NCBI RefSeq assembly: GCF_039524015.1
Contig: NZ_BAAAGF010000001.1
Span: 434,001 to 498,000 of the forward strand
Source of the DNA: Gaetbulibacter_B jejuensis
GTDB lineage: Bacteria > Bacteroidota > Bacteroidia > Flavobacteriales > Flavobacteriaceae
Length of the DNA stretch: 64,000 nt
Direction: 5' to 3'
Made by a program: the position numbers and the translations under genes. Shown piece by piece: positions 35,850-44,486 of the stretch; position 1 is the first letter of the stretch, and every line of letters starts with the position of its first letter. The notes below the pieces were generated by a model that saw only the letters and a list, made by a program, of their open reading frames with translations, had not been told where the DNA came from and ran no database searches.

Positions 35850-36943
35850 TATAAATTATAAATTTCAATGATATGATTTGCAATTCGCTGTGCTGCATTC
35901 CCATCCCAAAGTTCAGGAATTTGCCCTTGTTTCCAGTTGTTAGACAATAAGGTTTTAAACGCAGTTTCAATTTTTTCAGGGTCATTGCCAACCAACACAT
36001 TAGTTCCAATATCACAGGTTTCAGGTCGCTCAGTGTTTTCGCGAAGCGTGATACAAGGGATATTCATAACTGTAGTTTCTTCGGTTATTCCTCCAGAATC
36101 TGTTAATACTCCCAAAGCATGTTTCACTAAGTAATTAAATTCCAAATACCCTAAAGGACTTATATAATGCAAGTTTTCAAAGTTTAAATTGAGACCTTCC
36201 AATAGCTTTTTTGTTCTTGGATGAACAGGAAATACAATTGGATAGTCTTTTCCTAGAGTTACAATTTGGGTAATGATTGATTTTAATTGTTGCTCTTCAT
36301 CAACATTACTTGGTCTATGAAGCGTTATTACAAGATATTGTTGGTTTTTTAAACCCAGTTCGTTCCAAATGTTGGGTTGTTTTAAGCGCGATTCGTTTTT
36401 TCTAAGCGTATCAATCATCACATTGCCTACAAAATAAATCTGCTCATTTTTTACACCTAAATTTTTAAGATTATCATTAGCTCTTGTTGAGGTTGTGAAA
36501 AAATAATCGGTTAAACTATCGGTTACTATACGATTGATTTCTTCAGGCATTGCCATATCACCCGATCGAATTCCAGCTTCAACATGCGCGACATCAATGC
36601 CAGCTTTTTTGGCAACAATAGTACAAGCCATTGTTGAGGTAACATCACCAACAACTATTACGAGGTCACAAGGGTGTTGTGCTAGTTCTTTTTCAAAACC
36701 AATCATTATTCCTGCAGTTTGTTCAGCCTGTGAGCCACTTTTTACCTCTAGATTAACATCAGGAAAAGGGATGTTTAATTCTTCAAAAAACGTATCGCTT
36801 AAATTTTTATCGTAATGTTGACCTGTATGCACTAAACGAAAGTTTATATTAAAACCTTTGTTTTTCTTTTGTTTGATAGCCTCAATTATTGGTGCTATTT
36901 TCATAAAATTTGGACGTGCTCCAGCAACTATGGTAATGTTCAT
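35849..36943 (-). CDS. wecB: UDP-N-acetylglucosamine 2-epimerase (non-hydrolysing)
   Basis: A 364-residue enzyme interconverting UDP-GlcNAc and UDP-ManNAc. Motifs: GARPNFMKIAPI, LVHTGQHYD, GDVTSTMA, HVEAGIRSGD, LHRPSNVD and LTDSGGITEE. The usual partner wecC (ManNAc dehydrogenase) is not here, so ManNAc itself, or a product made elsewhere, may be used. The gene overlaps both neighbours. Confidence 0.96.
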   Translation of the reverse strand: MNITIVAGARPNFMKIAPIIEAIKQKKNKGFNINFRLVHTGQHYDKNLSDTFFEELNIPFPDVNLEVKSGSQAEQTAGIMIGFEKELAQHPCDLVIVVGDVTSTMACTIVAKKAGIDVAHVEAGIRSGDMAMPEEINRIVTDSLTDYFFTTSTRANDNLKNLGVKNEQIYFVGNVMIDTLRKNESRLKQPNIWNELGLKNQQYLVITLHRPSNVDEEQQLKSIITQIVTLGKDYPIVFPVHPRTKKLLEGLNLNFENLHYISPLGYLEFNYLVKHALGVLTDSGGITEETTVMNIPCITLRENTERPETCDIGTNVLVGNDPEKIETAFKTLLSNNWKQGQIPELWDGNAAQRIANHIIEIYNL

Positions 36944-38259
36944 GTGTTATGTTTTACAAATGACGAAAACTGTTTCAATTTACCACTTTTTGTGCGGTTT
37001 AAAACGTCTTGTCGTTCAAAAATAATATGAAGCCCTTTTTCAAGATAAGTCTCCATTTCTACTTTAATTATCGCTTCTTTTTTAGCCGATAAAATGGTTT
37101 TACTTACGTAAATAACTTTAAAGGTATCAGGTTGCAATTGCTCAATAATAAACTCTTTTACATTGCCATCATCTTCAATAATACTTTTGGTGATGTAGTA
37201 AAAAGTTAATCCTGCAGCTTTTTTACCACTTGGTAAAATCGCAATGTCATTGGTTCTTCCAATAAGTTGTTTTAAAATAGGTGTTTTAGCTGTGCTTTCT
37301 TTTGAAAGGATGCCAATATCTCCAATATCATAGCGAATAAAAGGATGTGCTTTGTTGTATAATGAGGTAATAACTATTCTACCTTCATTTCCGTTTGGTA
37401 ATATGTTGTTTTCTTCATCTAAAATTTCAACAAACAAGGTTTCACTATTAACCTGCCATTGGTTGTTTTTATTTTCAAAAGCAATTAAATCTAATTCAGA
37501 AGCGCCATATTCGTTAATTACAGGAACACCGAACTGCGTTTCAATAAGTGTTTTGTCATCTTCAAAAAGCATTTCAGAAGTTACAATACAAGCCTTTAAA
37601 CTTGGGCAGACTGTATTTAAAACCAATTGTTTTCGCTCTAAAAACTTTGCAAACTGAACAATTGAACTCGTGTAACCGTTAATGTAATCAAAGGAGGATG
37701 TTTTAAATTTTTTAAGGCAGTTTTCAAAAGCACCATCACTTAAATCAAAAACCGAAAACCGATAACGATGCCCTAACCAGTCTTTAAATCGTTCTTTATA
37801 ATACCCTTTTTTATCTAACGGAATACCATAAAAACGCGCTTGCTTGGACTTGTTGAAGTCTAAACCAAACCATCCAAATCGGTTTTGAATAACAGCCCAT
37901 GTTAACGCATGTGAGAATTTATCTTTAGCAAACACAAAAGGGTCTCCAGAAGAACCAGAAGTTTTATTAATGTATACATTACTTTTACTAAAACCGTTTG
38001 AGAGTCTTTGCTCCAAGGGTTGCTGCAAATCACTTTTAGTCATTACAGGAATTGAATTCCAGTCTTCAATAGTTGCGGTTTTGGATAAATTCTTGTAAAA
38101 GGGATTATGCTTTAAATGATAGCTAACAATGTTTCGTTTTTCTTGTTCAATGTAAGCCTTAAATTCGTTGTCATTTTGTTGTTGAACAGCTTTTAAAACA
38201 GCTCTTGCCTTTTTAATAGGAAAACCGTTGAGTTGTAATGAAAGGTCAAATAAATTCAA
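36940..38259 (-). CDS. CapK/PaaK-like AMP-binding ligase family protein
   Basis: A 439-residue member of the phenylacetate-CoA ligase-like branch of the adenylating superfamily. The phosphate loop is NKTSGSSGDPFVFAKD (about 98-113); NEYGASELD and RYDIGDIGILS follow. Such genes occur in many surface-polysaccharide loci (CapK type), perhaps activating an acyl or amino-acid decoration; the substrate is not known. The start is TTG; the nearest upstream ATG is out of frame. Overlaps wecB by four bases. Confidence 0.86.
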   Translation of the reverse strand: MNLFDLSLQLNGFPIKKARAVLKAVQQQNDNEFKAYIEQEKRNIVSYHLKHNPFYKNLSKTATIEDWNSIPVMTKSDLQQPLEQRLSNGFSKSNVYINKTSGSSGDPFVFAKDKFSHALTWAVIQNRFGWFGLDFNKSKQARFYGIPLDKKGYYKERFKDWLGHRYRFSVFDLSDGAFENCLKKFKTSSFDYINGYTSSIVQFAKFLERKQLVLNTVCPSLKACIVTSEMLFEDDKTLIETQFGVPVINEYGASELDLIAFENKNNQWQVNSETLFVEILDEENNILPNGNEGRIVITSLYNKAHPFIRYDIGDIGILSKESTAKTPILKQLIGRTNDIAILPSGKKAAGLTFYYITKSIIEDDGNVKEFIIEQLQPDTFKVIYVSKTILSAKKEAIIKVEMETYLEKGLHIIFERQDVLNRTKSGKLKQFSSFVKHNT

Positions 38260-38317
38260 ACGAAAAGCATATTAGATGTTTTCTGTAAAATAATTATTTT
38301 TTGAGCGTAAAAGCAAT

Positions 38318-38325
38318 TATTTTTG
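38318..38325 (+). promoter_or_regulatory. -7 box of the purD promoter
   Basis: TATTTTTG fits TAnnTTTG, 18 bases before the purD ATG. A TTG at 38301-38303 is 14 bases upstream, somewhat short. Confidence 0.5.
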
Positions 38326-38343
38326 CGGCAAACAACACAAACT

Positions 38344-39615
38344 ATGACAATTTTAATCCTAGGTTCTGGAGGAAGAGAACACACATTCGCTTGGAAAATA
38401 GCCCAAAGTCCTTTATGTAAATCACTTTATGTAGCTCCTGGTAACTCAGGAACTGCTGAAATTGCTCAAAATGTAAACATTGGAGTTACCGATTTTTCTG
38501 CTATTAAAACCTTAGTTTTAGAAAAACAAATTGACATGGTTGTTGTTGGTCCTGAAGACCCATTGGTACAAGGCGTTCATGACTTTTTTTTAAATGACGA
38601 AGCACTTAAACATATTTCTGTAATTGGACCTCAACAAGCTGCTGCTGAGCTTGAAGGCAGTAAGGAATTTGCAAAAGAGTTTATGATGCGTCACAACATT
38701 CCTACTGCTGCTTATCAAAGTTTTAATGCAAGTAATGTTGAGGATGGTTATGCGTTTTTAGAAACTTTAAATCCACCTTATGTATTAAAAGCAGATGGAT
38801 TGGCAGCAGGTAAAGGTGTTTTGATTTTAAATGATTTGAACGAAGCTAAAGCCGAATTAAAAAACATGTTAGTTGATGCAAAATTTGGTAACGCAAGTTC
38901 AAAAGTGGTTATCGAAGAGTTTCTTGATGGTATTGAATTGAGTTGCTTTGTACTAACCGATGGTAAAAACTATAAGATTTTACCAACTGCAAAAGATTAC
39001 AAGCGTATTGGCGAAGGTGATACAGGTTTAAATACAGGAGGAATGGGAGCAGTATCTCCAGTACCATTTGCAACACCAGAGTTTTTGAATAAAATAGAAG
39101 AACGTATTGTAAAACCAACTGTTGCAGGATTACAAAAAGATAATTTGCCATACAAAGGATTTATTTTTATTGGCTTGATTAAAGTTGGTGATGATCCTAA
39201 AGTCATTGAATACAATGTACGCATGGGAGATCCTGAAACCGAAGTAGTTTTACCACGATTAAAAAATGATTTAGTTGAAATTTTCCAAGCTATTTCAAAC
39301 GAGACATTACATACAATAGATATTGAAATAGATGAGCGTGCAGCAACAACTGTAATGTTGGTTTCTGGTGGTTATCCTGAAAGTTATGAAAAAGGAAAAG
39401 AAATCACAGGAATTGAAGCTATTACTGATTCAATACCTTTTCATGCTGGAGCAACTGTAAAAGATGAAAAAGTGGTAACCTCAGGAGGTAGAGTTATGGC
39501 AATAACTTCTTATGGAAACACGTATCAAGAGGCCATAAAAAAATCTTATCAAAATATAGAAAAACTACATTTTGATAAGATGTATTATCGAAAAGATATT
39601 GGTTTCGATTTATAA
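38344..39615 (+). CDS. purD: Phosphoribosylamine-glycine ligase
   Basis: A 423-residue ATP-grasp enzyme of purine synthesis. GSGGREHTFAWK at the N-terminus, GPEDPLVQG, LKADGLAAGKGV and YNVRMGDPETEV are present. I start it at ATG (MTILILGSGG); an in-frame TTG 21 bases upstream overlaps the -7 box and is unlikely. It ends in a six-base overlap with a convergent small gene. Confidence 0.97.
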   Translation: MTILILGSGGREHTFAWKIAQSPLCKSLYVAPGNSGTAEIAQNVNIGVTDFSAIKTLVLEKQIDMVVVGPEDPLVQGVHDFFLNDEALKHISVIGPQQAAAELEGSKEFAKEFMMRHNIPTAAYQSFNASNVEDGYAFLETLNPPYVLKADGLAAGKGVLILNDLNEAKAELKNMLVDAKFGNASSKVVIEEFLDGIELSCFVLTDGKNYKILPTAKDYKRIGEGDTGLNTGGMGAVSPVPFATPEFLNKIEERIVKPTVAGLQKDNLPYKGFIFIGLIKVGDDPKVIEYNVRMGDPETEVVLPRLKNDLVEIFQAISNETLHTIDIEIDERAATTVMLVSGGYPESYEKGKEITGIEAITDSIPFHAGATVKDEKVVTSGGRVMAITSYGNTYQEAIKKSYQNIEKLHFDKMYYRKDIGFDL

Positions 39616-39837
39616 ATATCTGTGAGCTGTAACGCTTTTGTCTTCTTCGTTGTTATTGTTGAATTTTTTAAGCTGACCCATCCAGTAAACAAATGCTACA
39701 AAACAAATTACCATAAAAATCCAGTTAAGACCATTTACAGCCCACCAATTTTCTAATTCAAGTGCTCTTAAACCATCAAGTGGAGTAAATAATACATTTA
39801 CAAATAAATCTTGTATTGCGTAAAAAAAATCTTTCAT
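39610..39837 (-). CDS. DUF6341-like small membrane protein
   Basis: A 75-residue protein with one clear membrane helix (about residues 36-54, NWIFMVICFVAFVYWMG) after a hydrophobic N-terminal part with ENWWAVN, and a polar tail. I recall this as the DUF6341 family, conserved in Flavobacteriaceae beside a DUF6427 gene and upp, as here. Function unknown. It is divergent from the DUF6427 gene and shares a compact promoter region. Confidence 0.8.
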   Translation of the reverse strand: MKDFFYAIQDLFVNVLFTPLDGLRALELENWWAVNGLNWIFMVICFVAFVYWMGQLKKFNNNNEEDKSVTAHRYL

Positions 39838-39883
39838 TGTGTATAAATTAATGCTCTTATATAAGCTTAAAAAGGATTATCAA

Positions 39884-39891
39884 TATATTTA
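39884..39891 (+). promoter_or_regulatory. -7 box before the DUF6427 gene
   Basis: TATATTTA, one mismatch to TAnnTTTG, 25 bases before the ATG. It is the left arm of an inverted repeat (TATATTT / AAATATA) whose right arm holds the minus-strand box. Confidence 0.4.
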
Positions 39892-39896
39892 CAAGG

Positions 39897-39904
39897 CAAA
39901 TATA
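39897..39904 (-). promoter_or_regulatory. -7 box of the DUF6341 promoter
   Basis: Minus-strand TATATTTG, a perfect consensus, giving a leader of about 50 bases. It lies back to back with the plus-strand box, only five bases between them. Confidence 0.5.
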
Positions 39905-39916
39905 CAAACATTATAA

Positions 39917-40843
39917 ATGATTTCAAGTTTTTTTAGCAAAGCAAAACCAATACATTTTGCTGTTATAAGTGTCATACTATTGCTGGCTTTTACCCTAGCA
40001 AAAGTTTTTATGGCTAATATTTCAGGAAATTTTGTTGCTATTTTAAAGCAATTGCTACTTTTTGGAGTTGTTTTGTTATCGGTTTTTGTGTTTGATTTTG
40101 TTACAAGCAAAAACAATCTTACTAAAAAAAACAGCTATCGGATTTTGTTCTTTACGTTGTTTATGATAATGGTTCCTCAAACATTTTTAAACTCTAGTAT
40201 ATTGATTGCTAATTTGTTTGTCTTACTTGCACTAAGAAGAATTATTAGCTTACGAAGTCAAAAAGAAATGAAAAAGAAACTTTTTGATGCTGCGTTCTGG
40301 ATTAGTCTAGCAACGTTGCTCTTTTTTTGGTCGAGTTTGTTTTATGTGTTAATATTTGCAGCATTATTTCTTTTTAGAATTACCGATATTAAAAACTGGA
40401 TTATTCCATTAATAGGAGTGCTAACAGTTGCAGTAATAGTTGCCAGTGTACTAATAGCAACAGGTTATGACATTTCCAACTATGTGACCTCTATAGATTA
40501 CGATATAAGCTTAGACTTCACTAATTTAAATTCGGGTCAAATTATAATCGCTTCAACTATTATTCTGTCTTATTTTGTTTGGTCTTTGTTTTACTACGTT
40601 CGAAATATTAAAAACAAGGCAAAAAGTTTAAAACCATCATATTTTTTAATCTTAATAGCTACACTTCTTGCAGCTATTATCATTATCATTTCACCTATTA
40701 AAACAGGAGCAGAGTTTATTTTCCTTTTTGCTCCATTGTCTATTGTACTCACAAATTATATTGAAGTATCTTCTGAAAAATGGTTTAAAGAAGTATTAAT
40801 TTGGATATTAATAATCACGCCTTTTATAAGTCTAGTGCTGTAG
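39917..40843 (+). CDS. DUF6427-like integral membrane protein
   Basis: A 308-residue protein with about eight or nine hydrophobic helices over its whole length and few charged loops. It matches what I recall of DUF6427, a Bacteroidota membrane family of unknown function usually found by upp and the small DUF6341 gene. The segment RIISLRSQKEMKKKLFDAA lies between helices on the cytoplasmic side. The 3' end overlaps the convergent upp gene by 12 bases. Confidence 0.8.
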   Translation: MISSFFSKAKPIHFAVISVILLLAFTLAKVFMANISGNFVAILKQLLLFGVVLLSVFVFDFVTSKNNLTKKNSYRILFFTLFMIMVPQTFLNSSILIANLFVLLALRRIISLRSQKEMKKKLFDAAFWISLATLLFFWSSLFYVLIFAALFLFRITDIKNWIIPLIGVLTVAVIVASVLIATGYDISNYVTSIDYDISLDFTNLNSGQIIIASTIILSYFVWSLFYYVRNIKNKAKSLKPSYFLILIATLLAAIIIIISPIKTGAEFIFLFAPLSIVLTNYIEVSSEKWFKEVLIWILIITPFISLVL

Positions 40844-41491
40844 TTTTGCTCCAAAAGCTAAATCTCCTGCGTCTCCTAATCCAGGAATAATATAACCTTT
40901 TTCGTTTAGTTTCTTATCAATAGTAGCAATCCACAAATGCGTGTTAATATTAAAATGTTGTGAAACATAATCAACACCTTCTTGAGCGCCAATAACACTA
41001 ACTAAATGCACATCTTTTGGAGTACCAAAAGGTTTCAAAGCTTCAAAAGTTGCAACCATAGATTGTCCTGTAGCAAGCATAGGATCTGCTAAAATAAGTG
41101 TTTTGCCTTCCAGGTCTGGACATGCTAAATACTCTACAATAATTTCAAAACTTTCAGGGTTGTCTTTATGATGCCTGTAAGCCGAAATAAATGCGTTTTC
41201 AGCTTTATCAAAATAGTTTAACAAACCATTATGCAATGGCACACCAGCTCTTAAAATAGAGCATAACACAATATCATCATTAATCAACATAGTTTCTGAA
41301 GTGCCCAATGGAGTAGTGATAGATTGTGTTTTAAAATTAAGAGACTTACTTAATTCGTAACCCAAAATTTCTCCTGTTCGTTCAATATTTCTTCTAAATC
41401 GCAATGGGTCTTTTTGAATGTTTTCATCTCGCATCTCAGAGATAAATGTGTTGAGTATTGAATTTTGAAGTGATAAATTATGGATGTGCAT
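40832..41491 (-). CDS. upp: Uracil phosphoribosyltransferase
   Basis: A 219-residue salvage enzyme making UMP from uracil and PRPP. SILRAGVPLHNG, the PRPP motif LILADPMLATGQSM and the C-terminal PGLGDAGDLAFG are diagnostic. I start it at the ATG giving MHIHNLSLQNS, as in homologues. A farther in-frame ATG (57 bases upstream) lies beyond the likely -7 box and is rejected. Confidence 0.95.
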   Translation of the reverse strand: MHIHNLSLQNSILNTFISEMRDENIQKDPLRFRRNIERTGEILGYELSKSLNFKTQSITTPLGTSETMLINDDIVLCSILRAGVPLHNGLLNYFDKAENAFISAYRHHKDNPESFEIIVEYLACPDLEGKTLILADPMLATGQSMVATFEALKPFGTPKDVHLVSVIGAQEGVDYVSQHFNINTHLWIATIDKKLNEKGYIIPGLGDAGDLAFGAKLQH

Positions 41492-41514
41492 CTGCTTTGG
41501 TGTTTTTACAACTG

Positions 41515-41522
41515 TAAAGTTA
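41515..41522 (-). promoter_or_regulatory. Probable -7 box of upp
   Basis: Minus-strand TAACTTTA, one mismatch to TAnnTTTG, 23 bases before the chosen ATG. It supports the shorter upp start. Confidence 0.4.
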
Positions 41523-41533
41523 TTAAATAGGCT

Positions 41534-41541
41534 TATATTTG
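41534..41541 (+). promoter_or_regulatory. -7 box before the DUF4254 gene
   Basis: TATATTTG, perfect consensus, 21 bases before the ATG at 41563, divergent from upp. No clear -33 box. Confidence 0.5.
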
Positions 41542-41562
41542 CAGTCATAAAAATACCATAAT

Positions 41563-42171
41563 ATGTTTTCAGATAAAGCCAACAGCATTTTTCAAGATGC
41601 TATAAACACTTACAAAATTAAAAATACCGTAGATCAACCATTTACTAACAAGTATGATAAAAACGAAGATGTCATTGCACATTTATTATACAGAAAATGT
41701 TGGATTGATACTGTACAATGGGCTTATGAAGACATTATTAGAGATCCAAATATCGATCCTGTTGATGCATTAGCTTTAAAACGTAAAATTGATGCCTCAA
41801 ACCAAGATAGAACTGATACTGTTGAATATATTGACAGCTACTTTTTAGATAAATATAAAGATGTTACTCCAAAAGCAGACGCTACGATAAATACCGAAAG
41901 TCCTGCTTGGGGAATTGATAGATTGTCAATTTTAGCATTAAAAATTTATCACATGAATGTAGAGGCAACAAGAACTGACGCTAGTGATGCGCACAGAGCA
42001 GCTTGCCAAAAGAAGTTAGACGTACTTTTAGAGCAACGTGTAGATCTTTCTACCGCAATTGATACACTTTTAAAAGATATTGAAAACGGAGACAAGTACA
42101 TGAAAGTGTATAAGCAAATGAAAATGTATAACGACGATGAGCTAAACCCAGTTCTTCGCGCTAGTAAATAA
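41563..42171 (+). CDS. DUF4254 family protein
   Basis: A 202-residue soluble, mainly helical protein with HLLYRKCWIDTVQWAYED and SPAWGIDRLSILALKIYHM, which I recognise as DUF4254. The family has no known biochemical function. In Bacteroidota it usually sits directly before a family 9 glycosyltransferase, as here (25-base gap), so a link to LPS core or outer-membrane glycan synthesis is likely. Confidence 0.85.
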   Translation: MFSDKANSIFQDAINTYKIKNTVDQPFTNKYDKNEDVIAHLLYRKCWIDTVQWAYEDIIRDPNIDPVDALALKRKIDASNQDRTDTVEYIDSYFLDKYKDVTPKADATINTESPAWGIDRLSILALKIYHMNVEATRTDASDAHRAACQKKLDVLLEQRVDLSTAIDTLLKDIENGDKYMKVYKQMKMYNDDELNPVLRASK

Positions 42172-42196
42172 ACAGCATTGCTAGTAAAGCAATCTA

Positions 42197-43222
42197 ATGC
42201 AAGATGCGCCTAAACACATACTCGTTATTCGTCTTTCAGCAATGGGAGATGTTGCTATGACAGTAAATGTGTTACGTGCGTTTACACAGCAATATCCTGA
42301 TGTAAAACTTACCGTATTAACACGCGCTTTTTTTAAACCTTTTTTTAGAGATTTAAAAAATGTTAGCGTGTTTTATGCTGACGTAAAACATAAACACAAA
42401 GGCATTTTAGGGCTCTATAAATTGTCTAAAGAGTTAAAAGCATTAAAAATAGATGCTGTTGCCGACTTGCATAATGTGTTGCGTTCTAGTGTTTTAAAAA
42501 CGTTTCTCTTCGGAATAAAAACCGTACAAATAGATAAAGGTCGTGCTGAAAAGAAAGCCCTTGTTTCAGGGCAGGAATTTAAGCAACTTAAAACAACACA
42601 TCAGCGATATGCCGACGTTTTTAAAACACTAGGATTTCCGATAGATTTATCAAATCCTAACTTTCCTGAAAAGAAGCCATTAAGTAAAAAAGTAATTGAA
42701 ACTATTGGGAATGCGCAAAAAAAGCGCATTGGTATTGCGCCTTTTGCTGCACACGAAAGTAAGATGTATCCGCTTGATTTAATGCAAGAAGTGATAGAGC
42801 AACTTGCTGAAAAGTATACTGTTTTATTATTTGGTGGCGGAAAAAAAGAAATACAAACACTAACCTATTTTGAATCTCAAGAAAAAGGCATTATTAATCT
42901 AGCAGGAAAATTAACACTTGATGAAGAATTGGATGTTGTTTCAAATTTAGATGTTATGCTCTCTATGGATTCTGGTAACGCTCATATTGCTGCTATGCTA
43001 GGTGTAAAAACCATGACGATTTGGGGTGTTACACATCCGTATGCTGGTTTTACTCCTTTTAACCAACCAGAAGATTTTTGCTTATTAGCAGATAGAACAC
43101 AATACCCAAAAATTCCAACGTCGGTTTACGGTAATAAATTCCCAGAAGACTATAAAAATGCCGCAGGAAGTATTCCTGTTAAAACAGTTGTAGAGAAAAT
43201 ACAGTCAGTTATTCCTGCTTAG
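42197..43222 (+). CDS. Family 9 glycosyltransferase (heptosyltransferase-like)
   Basis: A 341-residue GT-B enzyme with ILVIRLSAMGDVAMT at the N-terminus and the C-terminal donor site MDSGNAHIAAMLG and WGVTHPYAG. These are the marks of ADP-heptose:LPS heptosyltransferases; other sugar donors are possible in this phylum. It is probably co-transcribed with the DUF4254 gene. Confidence 0.92.
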   Translation: MQDAPKHILVIRLSAMGDVAMTVNVLRAFTQQYPDVKLTVLTRAFFKPFFRDLKNVSVFYADVKHKHKGILGLYKLSKELKALKIDAVADLHNVLRSSVLKTFLFGIKTVQIDKGRAEKKALVSGQEFKQLKTTHQRYADVFKTLGFPIDLSNPNFPEKKPLSKKVIETIGNAQKKRIGIAPFAAHESKMYPLDLMQEVIEQLAEKYTVLLFGGGKKEIQTLTYFESQEKGIINLAGKLTLDEELDVVSNLDVMLSMDSGNAHIAAMLGVKTMTIWGVTHPYAGFTPFNQPEDFCLLADRTQYPKIPTSVYGNKFPEDYKNAAGSIPVKTVVEKIQSVIPA

Positions 43223-43300
43223 GCAAGGAATCAAAAACTTTTCGACACAATTTTTTGCACCTCAAAATCACTCGAAGTAACTATGAGTTTTTTAGAAATT

Positions 43301-43330
43301 AAGAGATTCCTACTTTCGTAGGAATTTTTT
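43301..43330. repeat. Palindromic repeat (AGATTCCT...AGGAAT family), copy 1; possible terminator
   Basis: Stem ATTCCTAC / GTAGGAAT (43306-43313, 43318-43325) with loop TTTC, preceded by AAGAG and followed by a T-run. It lies between the convergent GT9 and ferredoxin-reductase genes, touches the latter's stop codon and could terminate GT9 transcription. Four related copies lie at 58.5-60.0 kb. Confidence 0.75.
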
Positions 43331-44384
43331 AAATATCATCATAATCCACAACAATTGTTGGTGTTGTAGGATGCGCTTGACACGTTAAAATTAAACCTTC
43401 AGCAACTTCATTATCGGTTAAAATATTATTTTGGCGCATGGTAGCTTCGCCTTCTTTAATTCGCGCTAAACAACTGCTGCAAATTCCGCCTTGGCAAGAA
43501 TATGGTGCGTCTAAATCTTCATCTAAAGCTGCTTCAAGAATAGATTGTTTTTGAGACATTTCAAAAGTTGCTTCTTCATCATCAACAATTACTGTGATTT
43601 TTGTTTGTCCTTCACCAATTGAACTATTATCAACTTCGGTAGGTTTTGCAGCTTTAAAAAGTTCAAATAAAATTCGGTCTTTTGCTATTCCGTTTTCGGT
43701 TAATACATCTTTAACGGTGTGAATCATAGCTTCTGGACCACATAAATACACAGCATCAACATCTATGTTTTTATGTTTGTTTTTCATAACATAATTCACT
43801 GTGCTTTTTTCTATTCTACCAAAAATAGCATCGTCCTCATCAGCTTGACTAAACACAAATTGGATAGAAAAACGCTCGCTGTATTTATGCTGTAGTTCTA
43901 AAAGTTCTTTTAGAAACATGGTTTCTTGTGTGGTTTTGTTTCCGTAAACCAAAATCACTTCACTATGAACTTCTTCTTCTAGTGCACATTTTATAATACT
44001 TAATATAGGAGTAATACCACTTCCAGCAGCAAACGCAGCAATGTTTTTGGTTTTTTTATCATTAGGAACAAATGTAAAATGTCCTTTTGGTGGTGCAACA
44101 TCTATAGTATCTCCTGCTTTTAAAACATTATTTGCGTAGGCAGAAAATGTACCGTCTTTTACCTCTTTTACGGCAACTTTTATCTCACCACTTTTAGGCG
44201 ACGAACACAAGGAGTAATCACGACGTACTTCGTTACCATTTAAGGTAGTTCTCAACGTAATGTACTGTCCTGCCGTAAACGAGAATTCGCTTTTTAATGT
44301 TTCAGGAATATGAAAACTAATAGTTACAGATTTATCAGTTTCTCTTTGTATATCTTTTATTGTGAGTTTATGAAATTGCGCCAT
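43329..44384 (-). CDS. PaaE-like ferredoxin reductase with C-terminal 2Fe-2S domain
   Basis: A 351-residue flavoprotein. An FAD domain (RRDYSLCSSP), an NAD(P) domain (AAGSGITPILSIIK, VYLCGPEAMI) and a plant-type 2Fe-2S domain (SCQGGICSSC, later Cys in LTCQAHP) occur in order, giving four cluster cysteines. The layout is that of the PaaE/Hmp-type reductases that pass electrons to an oxygenase. No other paa genes are here, so the partner is unknown. Confidence 0.93.
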   Translation of the reverse strand: MAQFHKLTIKDIQRETDKSVTISFHIPETLKSEFSFTAGQYITLRTTLNGNEVRRDYSLCSSPKSGEIKVAVKEVKDGTFSAYANNVLKAGDTIDVAPPKGHFTFVPNDKKTKNIAAFAAGSGITPILSIIKCALEEEVHSEVILVYGNKTTQETMFLKELLELQHKYSERFSIQFVFSQADEDDAIFGRIEKSTVNYVMKNKHKNIDVDAVYLCGPEAMIHTVKDVLTENGIAKDRILFELFKAAKPTEVDNSSIGEGQTKITVIVDDEEATFEMSQKQSILEAALDEDLDAPYSCQGGICSSCLARIKEGEATMRQNNILTDNEVAEGLILTCQAHPTTPTIVVDYDDI

Positions 44385-44397
44385 ATTCTATTTTTTA

Positions 44398-44405
44398 CAA
44401 AAGTA
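44398..44405 (-). promoter_or_regulatory. -7 box of the ferredoxin-reductase promoter
   Basis: Minus-strand TACTTTTG, perfect TAnnTTTG, 13 bases before the ATG; predicts a leader of only about seven bases. Confidence 0.5.
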
Positions 44406-44486
44406 AGAAAAGCTGTTAGGAATTAAGTTTTGATTGTAACAAAAAGTGTTTTAATATTACTAACAGTTTAAACCAATCTTTAAAAA

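Noticed and set aside
36534..36815. Plus-strand frame of 93 codons within wecB
   Set aside because: It is antisense to conserved wecB motifs and has no promoter or ribosome-binding signal.
41492..41548. Longer upp start 57 bases upstream
   Set aside because: The likely -7 box lies downstream of that ATG, and homologues begin at the shorter form.
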